From contig OX578279.1 in the NCBI GenBank assembly GCA_951217055.1, positions 28,422,173 through 28,486,172 on the forward strand: 64,000 bases of DNA, written 5' to 3'. The position numbers were made by a program, and so were the translations under genes. Shown here piece after piece: positions 22,101-34,100 of this stretch (positions are counted from its first letter, which is position 1; each line of letters starts with the position of its first letter). The notes under the pieces were generated by a model. It saw only the letters and a program-made list of their open reading frames with translations, did no database searches and was not told the origin of the DNA. The DNA comes from Gerris lacustris. Its lineage: Eukaryota; Arthropoda; Insecta; Hemiptera; Gerridae.

Positions 22101-25100
22101 TTTTTTTGTACAAATATAGTAGTATCACTATAGTCAATGCAGATACAATTAAAAAACAAAATATTAGATGGCAGGGGGCTCAAACATTGATTGTTTGATG
22201 GCATTTCCTGGTAAATAAAGGGGGGTCACGTGACGTTGATGTGGAGGAGCGCGTTTAATTCTATGACTACACATTTCTAGGAATCAATTAACATCTCTGT
22301 GATTCTTTTTTCTTCACCTGTTGCTTTGTCGGAGCCTTTCTCCGAATTCCGTTAGAACAAATTTCTTGAGGATAAGAGGAGAGAGGACGTTACTCACTCA
22401 GTTGTGTGCTTGCCTTTACAAAAAATAAGTTATAAAAAAATTAGGTAATAAAATAAGTTGCAAAAACGTCTTAATTGTTTTTTTATTCATGACATATGAT
22501 AAAATATATAGGTTCTTTTTGATTGGTTCTATTTTTCACGAGAACCTCGGATCAACCGGCCAAACGGGTAACCGGCCAGGTCCTGGTCCCGACCAGGCCG
22601 GTTAAGAGGGGTTACACTGTAAAACTAAATGAACAAAATCAATACTTTGAATGTAAACTTTAAGTACCCAATTCTGAAAGAATTGGGAAAAATTTGGAGG
22701 GTTTGTACAATCTTTTGAGTACAATCACTTAAGTTCAAAGTGTTTAATTTAAAATCAAAACAAATCATTCAATAAATAACTCTAGATCTATCAAAGGAGT
22801 TAAGTTGTGAATTAAGTAATTTGGAACCCTTTTCACTAATCATTTGAAGGGGGAATTAAGGTTTAAGAGAGTTTTCCATTAGCCATTTATATTTATCATT
22901 TTATTATAAAATAAAATGCATACCTTGTTTTTATTACTATCCAAAGAGAAAAACGTATATGTGGCAATTTTCTCTTGTTCAGATTGTTTCTTGCCTCCTT
23001 GAGTATGGTCCACACTGAAACAAATTTAAATTATAAAAATATAAATATTTAATTTAATTATAAATACAGTAGAATCTCACTAATCTGGATTTGACAGGAC
23101 TAGATACAGTCCAGAGCACGAAAAAGTTAAGATTAGCTTCCAAGCTTACAGAAGGTAATAGAAGGTATTTGATCGTTCTGAAGAACAAAAAATGTTTAGG
23201 TCTCTAATTTCAAAAATTCCAAGACAGAAATCCGATCAGACAGAAGGGAACATTTTTGACTCCGTGTCTGTCTGACTGTCGGTCTGTTGCTCAATTTTTG
23301 CGAACAAACATATCTTAAAAGCTACTTGTCCGATTTTATTGAAATTTGGATGGTATGTCATAATTAGTCCATTGTTGGTCCCATATAAGTTTCAACCTTA
23401 TGGGCCTATTTGTTTATCTTTCACATGCGTAAAAACATAAATTTATTTACACCTATATCTTCAAAAGTCTTATCTGATTATTATTATAACATTTTGATGG
23501 TTCCTTGAAAGTAGACCGCTGATAGCCCCAGATTTAATTTTGCTAAATTGATACTTAAATACATGCAAAAAATCAAAACAGTTTTGACAGATTTATACAT
23601 TTATTATCTTGGTATTTATATTACAGTATTTGCATTCCTTTATAGAGAAATTTCATACTCTCAGTTTAGATTAAGATGAAGTTAGCAACCGTAAAGTATA
23701 GATGTGAGGGAGTTAGTGAGGTACGGTCTAAAGAAAAAACTTGTTTACCAACTAGTTTCGTAAAATATATTTACATCATCAGGGTAACATTTATGAACAC
23801 ATTTGTTGTAATATCTTTAAGTTAAGGCAACCCACCACCTTTTTACCCTTACCTTAACTTGCAACCTTTACCTGATCACTTACTGTTAATCCTCTCATCT
23901 CCATTTTGTTCCCCACCCTTGTGTTCCTCTAACTAATCCAATCCATAAACTCTGTTTTCTCCAATCTCACTTATTCACATTCCAAACTTTACCATAGAAC
24001 TTTCTTTATAGTCTTGTATTGTGTTCATAAATGTTACCCTGATGATGTAAATATATTTTACAAAACTAGTTGGTAAACAAGTTTGTTCTTTAGACCGTAC
24101 CTCACTAACTCCCTCACATCTCAGTTTAGAATTAGTTTTGAATGTTTATAAAGCTCTTGACTTTTAACAGCGAAATTTATTCACTGAATAACTGTCTAAA
24201 AAAAAAAAAAAAATCATCACTTTCAGGAAAAATTACCTAATCTATTCAAAGATGTAGATAAAGGAATGCAGAACAAAGAAGTATCCTGTAAATATGAAAT
24301 CGCTGAAAGTTCAGTATAAGAGCGTACTAGCATATAGTAATGTTTTTCCCTGTATTAAAAAGAAAAGTGTATAAGGCGATACATGGTACAAGGTTGACAA
24401 ACTCAAGCTGCCAAATACTCACACATTTATTCTATATTTCAATAGCCATCATATTCACTAATTCCTTCAGTTCTCTCATAAATCATTCAACTTGGGGCTA
24501 TCTCCCCAATGCCATTATAAGTAAATATACTTCCTAAAAGTAAGTTAAATTGAAAAGAAATATATTGCAAATTAGTGTGGCACATAGCTTCCTCCCATCC
24601 TATACCGTACTTTATTGATATTATGCTTTTACAAGTCATTACTGTCTAATTTGTTTTATTGTTTCCCCCGTTTTATTTATTCTGTCAAATTTGTTTTGAT
24701 TTGTTACATGAATTAAAGTATAATTTTAGCAAAAAGAGCGCAGACGGTTCAAATTAATCTGGGGCTATCTGCGGCTTACTTTCGATAAACTATGAATGTT
24801 TCATAAAAATCAGATAAGTACATCTGAATCTTTAGGTGTAAATAAATGTATGTTTGTGTGCATGTGGAATAGAAACAGCAAAAAGTTGAAACTTACATGG
24901 GACCAACAATGCAATAATTATGACCTACATACAAATTTCATTAAAATCGGACGTGTAGTTTTTAAGATATGTTGGTTCGCAAAAATTGAATGACAGACCC
25001 ACAGACAGACACGGAACCAAAAATGTTCCCTGATCTGAAACGGATTTCTGTCTCGGAATTTTTGAAATCGAAGACATAAAATATTTTTGTTCTTCAGAAC

Positions 25101-28100
25101 GATCAAATAGCTTCCGTTACCTTAAGCTCGGAAACAAAATCTATACTAATACTAAAAAGATCAATCAGTTTTATTTAAAATATCATTACATTATAATAAA
25201 CAAATTTAAATACCTTAAATCTTTTCCTTTGAGAGTTTGATTCATATATTCTATAAGATCTTTAATAAATGTTTGCTTCTTTGGTTCTGGACAACCTGAA
25301 AACATCAAATAAATCAAGAATTACACACATATGTAAATTATTGTTCCAAAATTATAACTTTCCGAGTGGTTGATTTAGTAAAAACGGATATAACTAAAGC
25401 ATTGTTGGAAATTTGAATTATTTTTGGTCATTTAAAAAAATAAAAAATAAATCTATATTATAAAACAATCAGCTAATTAGAAAGACATTTTAAAGAGGGG
25501 ATGAAAAAAATCTTATTCTAGGAAGATTAAAGTTAAGGTAAGATAAAAACAAGCTTTTTGACAAATTAAATTTTAATTTCAAAGTCAGCTCTCAGCCACT
25601 TGCCTATCCCCATCTTGGCTGACCATCAGTGCCAGCATAAGATAAAAGAAACAACCTGTGGAGAAATCACACTCCTTAACTTAAACAAAAGATGTGAGTT
25701 AAAATGTGACTTATTGAAGGGTTCTCTTTTTCTAGCACTAATGGTGAAGATACCAAAAGCTGGCATTGAAATTAGAATTTACTTTGTGAAAAGGTGACTG
25801 TTTTTTATTTTACTATCAATAACTACTTATTGGGCACATATTCTTGACTTTTACTTTCTCATATAAAGAAAAATTATTGTGGCGGGAAAAATTCGATTTT
25901 GAGATTTTGATAGATTTACACGTTTTGAGGTCCCTTAAGGCTCTACCGCCCTTTGAGATTAGGAAAAACAGTAAAATTAAAATTATACTGGTTCTAAGCA
26001 AGATATCAAAAATCTAATCACAGGCTTCATTCCTAATTTTAATTCTGCACAATTTGAGCCCTATTTCAACTTCCTATGATAAATAGTACAGGCGCCATTT
26101 TAATACAACTAGTTTTATCGTTGTATTGAAATGGCGCCTGTACTATTTATCATAGGAAGTTGAAATAGGGCTCAAATTGTGCTAAATTAAAATTAGGAAT
26201 GAAGCCTGTGATCAGATTTTTTATATCTTGCTTAGAACCAATAAAATGTTCAATTTAATGATTTTTCTAACCTCAAAGAGCGGTAGAGCCTTAAGTCCAA
26301 AAAAGTGGTTTTTAAAAAATGTCTGTCTGTCGTTAATCTTCAGTGCAGACGCGTGGAGCCTAAACTACTGGGCCAATTTTGACAAAATTTGGCATGCATG
26401 TTCAGAAAAATCATACCCCGGAGCGTAATATAAATTTTAACTCCACATTTGGCTACCCCCCAAAAACTGAAATGACGTAAAAAAAAAAAAAAAAAATCTA
26501 CGATTGTGATTAAAAATTTTTAAATTGCATTCGATTTAAATACAAATCTAGCGATTATAACGATATACGCTGTTTTCCCGGGAAAAATCTAATTCCTAAG
26601 AAAATAGCTTTAAGCGTAGACGTAGAAAGAAGTTATTTTTATAATAAATTTTGATGAAATGTTCTTTAATAAACCAACAAAAACTTGAAAACTAATAAAT
26701 GGAAAACATTGGGCTAAGTAATTATGAACTCGTATGTGAGAAATTTAATCTGAGTTGTCTCGGACCGATTTTTTACTTCCTCATAAGCGTAGTATATATA
26801 GAGAGAAAGCATTTTGTTGACAAAAAAAAAGTTGATTTTGATGGATTTGCATATTTTGAGGTCCCTGGTTTTTAAATAATTATCGTTAGTCTGTCATTTA
26901 TGCAGATTCAGACTGCCCGACTTTGATTATGACCACTGGGCCGATTTCAATGAATATTGACACACATTGAGGCTAAATTTAGAAATAATTTTAACTCAAA
27001 ATTTAAAATCTGGAAAAAAATATTTCTAAATACAGTTCTTACAATATTGATTTAAAAAAATTCTAAAATGTACTCCATTTAATTACAAATCTAAGAGTCC
27101 AGACTAACATAAAGCTAGAAATTTGTTTATAACTTAATCTTTTTGTGCCCTTAAGAATATGTGGTCGGCTAAGTTCATCTGTGGGACATAGCTTAGCCAT
27201 AAGCTGTTTAAAATAACAGACTGCGGAGAGAGGCCATGTCTCCATCCATTTTGGCCGACAATGAGATTTGCATGATCTTGAGTGCAAAATCAGTTAGTGG
27301 ACCAAAAATCAAGTTGATGTTTGTTTGTCACTTGAGAGGTTATTTGTTCAAATATTTCTTCAAATCAAAGTGTTCTGTATTGATTTTGTACTTAAGATCA
27401 TGAAAATCAAATTGTCCGCCAAAATGACTCCCCCCCCCCCCCTCCCAGACAAACTTAGCCTATCACATATTCTTAAAGGGCACAAAGAGACTAGTAATAA
27501 AGATTAACTGATAAACAAAATATTAGCTTGATATTAGTCAGTCACTTTTATAGACGATATCTCCTGGACCAAGGTTTCCCCAAACTGTGTGCCGTGGGCA
27601 ACACTGTCCTAGACTAAGTAGTAAGTAAGGGGAAAATCTAGTTTCTAAGAAAGTTTAGTACAAGTAGTTTTTTGCCCATTTAAAAAAAAAAAAAAAAAAT
27701 ATTGAAACAACAGATTGAGCATCTCAAATTAAATTAATTTTGTCAATAATTTGACTATGTAATCATAGTTTCAAAAAATAACATTTTACTGGTTTGTCTT
27801 TATTATAACCAACTTAAGCTAGTTTCTTACATTATGATACTAAGAAAAGATCAAAATCTAATTTAACCATGGGTAATTTAAAAAGTTTACTAGCAGATAA
27901 AAATTATTAAAATACCTTTCATCAGCCTCGGAGGAGATGAAACAGCATCACATTTTGGATTAGGATCTTTCACTGATGTACCAGGTATGGGCTTACCTGT
28001 ATCTTGCTGAACACACCAACAATATCCTAAAAAATAAAAAAGAATATAATAATATACATACACTAATGTAAAACATAACAATAATGAGTAGTGATATGAT

Positions 28101-31100
28101 AATAAATTATTAATGCACAAAAGAGAGATTATTGACTGTTTTAGCTCTCAATTGAGGTAATATTTGAACTTTTAATAATTTTGTTTTATTCCATTCCAAG
28201 ATTTGTCAATTATTATTTAAATAATTTATACATCTATAATAATGACAATCAGTTTGTGTTTTAGTCTCTCTAAGAATCAAACAATATTTGTAAGTATTTA
28301 GGCATGATTTCAGTTCCAAATAATAATAATAATAGAGCCCACTTATTGGCTAAATATACTAAATAGATGAAATTAAATTTTATGGTAATGGAACATTTTT
28401 AAAGCTAAGATAAATAAATAAATATAAAACAAAATCCTCTCCACAAATTAAACTTGAAATTCAAAGACAGCTCTCAGCCACTTGGTTTTTGTTGATGCCT
28501 CAATAATAAATATATGAAAACATCACAAATACATTAAAATACAGTATATTACTACAAGCATAGTAAACGTTCCTGTCTCTAGTAATGTCTGTACAAACGA
28601 CACTCCTATATAAAAGAGCGGAGTAAGGGAAGCATAATAATGTTCTTTTGTTTAGAAAAATGTATGACAGAAAAAAAACAATATTCTATGAACACTCAGT
28701 AATGATCTAAAGACAAAGCTTAATGATAGAAAAATTATACTATTCATTTATAGATATTTATTTCTCCACATAGAGAATAAAAACAAGTATTATTGTTATT
28801 TATTTAAATATATATTTGATATGTAATAAAACATTCATATAGTTAATAAATAAAGTGAGGAAAAGAATTACCAGTAGATTTGTAGCACTGTATCTTTTGA
28901 TATCTTCCATCTGGCGTGCATTCAGGTACATAGGTTTGTTCATTACCAGGTTTAATCTCCTCCAATACTGCTCTTTTATCAGATAAACAGTCTGTCGCTA
29001 AAATAAAATAAAAAAATATAAATATAATTTTATTACAAATTACTTTAATTATAGTTATATAGACTCAAAGAGCAAAATTGATCAGTTAGGTAGAAAAAAT
29101 CATAATAAATATTGTTTAGAATGGTTTCTACCACAGATTGGACCACTCGTATAGTCAGGAATGTTCATTAACATCGTAAAAGCAAGGATTCCAGCCAGTT
29201 ACAGAAGCTACTTTGCTCTCCAAAGAATTTTCTAAAGCAAGGCTGTAAGCAGAAACTCAAAGCTGAGTAGTTACAGCAAGACCAGAGGTGCATAGATCAG
29301 ATACCTGGACCCTAAAGCCTCGTCGAGACTGCCGAGCCGAACAAGGGAAAAGATCCGAGCATGCTTGGTTGGACGTTCTAGTGTCAATTTAAACGCGGTG
29401 CCTGTGAGATATATATAGGTATCAATAATTAAAGAAAAAGCTAGGCGAGAGGGGAAAAATGGGGTAGAACCATAGAGATGTGCTCTAGAGGGCTAACCAG
29501 TTAAAGAGAATCTGAACCGTGAGGCTAGGTATTAAAAATAAGGTAGAAGTGTAGAGGGGAGAGCACGTTCCAGGCCATGGTCCGCCCCATTGACGTGACC
29601 AGCACCAAGTACCGGGAACTAATAGGAATTTAAACAACAATTTACGAAATAAGGTAAAAATTAAATTAAAAAACAAGGATGAATTAAAGGAATTTTAAAA
29701 AATTTACAAAAGGTATAAACAAAAAAATGATTAAAAAAATAATAACACAAAAAGTTTAATATTATTTGTTTTGTGTATTTATATAATTGTATATATCAGG
29801 AGGTTAAAAGAAGGTTGACCCTGCTTGGCTCATTTGTGTGTCCCTCCACACTACCGATAGGCTCAACCGAACATCCCTTTAATGTTTCGATAAAAAACTG
29901 ACAACTGGATCAGGATAACGAACATAGTTTGCTCGTTGGGCGCCTGCGCAGAGACAAATGCTCAGCTCGTTTCTCTGTTTGGTTTGGCAGTCTGGACGAG
30001 GCTTGACACTTAGAGATCAATTGAGAAGAATCTTTGTCCTTGTTTATGACAATGGAGAATAGCCTATAAGGACCGAATGAGTTAGCAGACCAGTATAGAA
30101 AGCCAGATCTGGTGGTTAAGCCAAGAAGACCACACTGAGAAGGGCAGGGCATCTCAAAAGACTAGGGGATGGTAGAGAAGTAGATAAAGTGTGGAGAGGA
30201 AGGCTGGACTGATGAATTAAAGACAGACCTGAAGAGGATGGGAGAGAGGCGTTGGGGAGTAAAAAAGGGGAGAATGTAGGCTTGCCCTTCACGGGCTACT
30301 AAGGAGTAAGAAAGTACATTTACATTCCTCATAAATTTTTATCTCTAAATTTTATTTTCAACCAACATAACCACAATAGGGCATTCATCCTTACCAGGGT
30401 ATCCATTTTTATCCAAATACAACATTTATCAAATATTATGTCATTGCCAAACTAAAAATTAGTCTGGTCATCCACTTTCTCCTTAGCTTGGAGTTCATTA
30501 TGTAATTTGTAGTGATTGCTTGAGGTTTTCGATTTAATTGAAAGAAAGAGAGATAATGTAAATAAGAAGTTAATCTCATTTATACATTGAATCTAAGACA
30601 AACTTTAAAAAATTACTTTTTTATAAATCAAAAAAAGAAAAACTACCTTCTTGAGGATTTTGTTTCTCAGCAGTATCTTCAACACTCTGCTCATATGTAT
30701 TTGAATTTATCAGAGGTACCTTTGACTGGAAATGATCTAAAATAAATAAACATTAATAGTAAAATTATATGTTAAAGTAATACATTATATTATATTAACT
30801 TTTATAGTGTTCATCATATAAATTATTGTCATCTTTTAATGATTAAGTAAAAGATTTATCTAACTTTTACTCCATGTAAAATACTAGATAAGGCTCAGTA
30901 ACTTCTCATAATTTACTTTTCTTTTCTTTTTTTGCCACCTAAGGAGCATATTATTATAAATAATCATAATAGTCCAGGTGATAGCGTGCAAAAAAGTGTC
31001 TGATGAACATCAAGCTAGAATTTTGTATACAAATCAATCTTTTAGCACCTTTTAAGAATATGTGTTCGGCTAAGTTCGTCTGCGAGACATAGCTTGACAA

Positions 31101-34100
31101 TAGGCGTTTGAAAAAAACAAACCGGTGGAGAGCGGCCATGTCTCACCAATTATGGTGGACAATGTGACTTTTATGATCCTGAATATAGAATTAGTTAGTA
31201 GACCGAAAATCAAGCTGATGTTTGTTTGTCCCTTGACAGGTGACCACGTTGATTTTTAGTAATATTTGAATAACTAACCTATCAAGTGTGAAAATAACAT
31301 CGACTTGATTTTTGGTCTACTAACTAATTCTGTCCTCAGGATTATGAAAATCACATTGTCCACCATAATTGGTGGGACATGGCCGCTCTCCACCGGTTTG
31401 TTTTTTTCAAACGCCTATTGCCAAGCTATGTCCTGCAGACGAACTTAGCCGACCACATATTCTTAAAAGGCGCTAAAAGATTTATTGTATGAATTGGTGA
31501 GCAAAAAATACAACATAATTTGAGGTGTCAATTTAATTCTGAAATAAGGAAAATCAAACAAAAGAAAAGTGGAGCTGGAACAAATGAAATTATATATTTC
31601 AAAAAGGGAATATTTTGTGACACTAAAGTTCATGAACTCTTTTTCTTCATTTTGATCTTTTTCATTTTTTTCATGAGATCTTTTTTTTTCCGTGAACACA
31701 TTTTGCTCTCAAACCAAACAAGAACATACAAAAAATGTAGTGTGTGATACAATGAAAACTCTAGTTAGACCAACGCTAGAAGACTAGTTAGACTAATTAA
31801 TCTCTACAAGAGTAAACGCGTAACCGAGCATCTAGATTTGCTCTAGCTAGATATACTCTAGGACTGCTATATCTAGAGAAATATTATCTGCAGTGTAGAC
31901 GCGTTAAAGACCATCTAGATTAACTCTAGTTAGATTTGCTCTAGGTCTGCTCTACCATTGCTCTAACTAGATAAAAACGCTCTACAGTGTACATACAATG
32001 CTAGAGTACTCTAGGTAGATAGTGCCTACTCTAGCTACATTTTTCTCTACAGTGTATCAGCACCTTTAAGCTATAATATTATAATATCTGAGGTAAAATC
32101 TAAAAAAAAAAAATAATAATAATAATTAATTCTTCAGAATGATCACAATTCTTCCATTAGCTATGGTAGGTAGGCTCAGAAGCAATAAAATAAAAATAAA
32201 AAACTTACTTGGAGCTCTATCTCTAATTCTTTTCCTTCCCTCATTGCGCCTTTCTAAAAAATCAAAATAAATGAATTAGTATTATAAAAATTAAATAGAA
32301 AGTGACACTTAATATAAATAAACTTATACAACAATGAACCAAATATGAAGACCTTTTTAGCTAGGATATATTTGGAATAGAATGAGAGCTCAACAAATTT
32401 TGAAGAAGAAAGGAAGAATAATGAGCTATTACAATAAAATTATGTATACCTACTTTAAATAATTGTACGTCCTATACCAAATAATTATAATTTTCTTTTT
32501 TTTATTATACTTAGCAGTAATAAAAAGAAGGGAATACACTAAAAATAATCATACTCACTGATTCTAGGCTGGGAATGACAGGCAGTCCATTCGATAAGTG
32601 TAATAGATAAATCCCGATTTGAATCACATAACCTGAGGAAATCCCTGGCACATTCACGTGGTTTCACTGCTTTCCTTACAAGTCTTTTCAAATCTGAATA
32701 CTCGGTTTTTGTCAGAGTTCCATTATTATCCAAATCAAGCGAAGAAAACTTCCACTTTAATGCCACTTTACCAAATTCCTCCTCACTCACTGAAATTAAC
32801 AAACATAAGATAAACAAATATTTTATTTAGATAATTCTTTATTTAGTAGATTATTACCCTCTATAAAATTTAAATTAGTAAACTGAGGATTTCTCCTTAT
32901 CCTGGTCTTTTGGGTACTATGGTTTCGTTTAAATATTAAAATCCTAACATGTTGAACATTTTGCTATATTTCAACCCCTTAGGGTAATTTTCAAGCTTTT
33001 TACATATTTTCCATTGATTCCAGGCATTACATAACTTTATCACAATTATAGTTAAAATTTCGTACACATCATTCACTGATTTCAATTTATATTTGAGCTA
33101 AAATTCTCGTAACAATCTGTGTCTAAGTGATAATATCTTGATTTTATATATTAACATGTTTGGATTTTAATATTTAAACGAAAATGTAGTACCCAAAAGA
33201 CCAGGATAAGGAGAAATCCTCAGTTTACTTAGAATTCTTTATCTATAATTAAATAAAAATTGCAATTTTTAAAAAAAGTATTATTGATTTAGGTGAGGGT
33301 CAAATATATCCAGTCATCAATAAAATGATAGAAATTTATTATCCCTTATAGATCACAAATAAATTAATAATTATAACCAGAAGGAACCAACATCGAATAA
33401 AATAAGTAATAATTATGTTAAAATTAAAGTAAAAAAAAAAAAAGTTTACTTACATAAACTAGGATTATTAAGTGTCCGGTTATATTCAACTTTATAAATA
33501 TTATCCATATTTGAAAAGAAATTAGATTTTTCTATTTTGCCACATTCTAAAATTTAGAAAAACAAAAAATAAATAACATATTAATAAGATCAGTCGGTAA
33601 TTATTCACAAAATAATATTTAATATAATGTAGGTATGCTAAATCATAAGTACCTCTCCTATTTCTTGCACCTCGTAGCCCAGAGCCACCAATTCTTCTTT
33701 TACCTGCATAACAATTACCATGACATTATTCTTATCTATTTTATGGTAATTATTCAATAAAACAATGATACAGTTTATGGATAAAATAGAATATGATAGT
33801 ACCTGCTCGATGACAATTTGGAATACCATTCTTGGAAAAGCTGCCCACCATTGGTTGACCATCTACTTTAACACACCAGCATGTATGGGCAGCTTGATGG
33901 CACTGTACAGGAGCAAATGTGCCATCACTGAGACATCGTGGTATAAACACTGCTTTACTTCTCTCAGCTGCACTTCTTGATGTCCAACAAGTTTGTTTCC
34001 CTTTCTGCTCCACTCTTTCTAAACACATTTTAAAATAAAAAGTATTATACATATAAGTTAAGTAGTTTGGAATTAACCATTAAAATTATTAAGATTAGGG

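Larger units (their letters stand above)
21030..22923 (-). other. SMOC intron 11
   Basis: Contains a second non-LTR fragment (21365-21900) and a TA-flanked inverted-repeat element (22060-22620). 22620-22920 is AT-rich without recognisable content. Confidence 0.7.
23015..25213 (-). other. SMOC intron 10
   Basis: Contains a pogo-type left end (23065-23115), an inverted copy of the hairpin-ended repeat (23120-23560), a foldback MITE (23701-24120) and a second hairpin-ended copy (24569-25133). No exon-like sequence remains between them. Confidence 0.75.
25296..27915 (-). other. SMOC intron 9
   Basis: Repeat-rich: two members of a repeat family with an ACTTTCTCATATAAAGA start (25848 and 26772), one of them split by a 370-bp palindrome (25929-26298), and foldback copy 3 (27092-27570). 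An isolated hAT-like end (GGTTTCCCCAAACTGTGTGC, 27571) follows; 27640-27910 is plain AT-rich sequence. Confidence 0.75.
30737..32208 (-). other. SMOC intron 6
   Basis: Contains foldback copy 2 (30970-31490), a dense CTAG-motif block (31755-32060) and an isolated terminal hairpin of the AATTAGTGTGG family (32136-32190). 31490-31750 is AT-rich. Confidence 0.7.

Noticed and set aside
18784..25106. Open frames reading FQDRNPFQ..SFNFCEPPYLKN in several places
   Set aside because: They are antisense translations of the hairpin-ended repeat family, not genes.
33638..33862. 74-codon frame overlapping SMOC exon C
   Set aside because: Alternative-frame read across an intron; the spliced exon frame is supported by neighbours on both sides.
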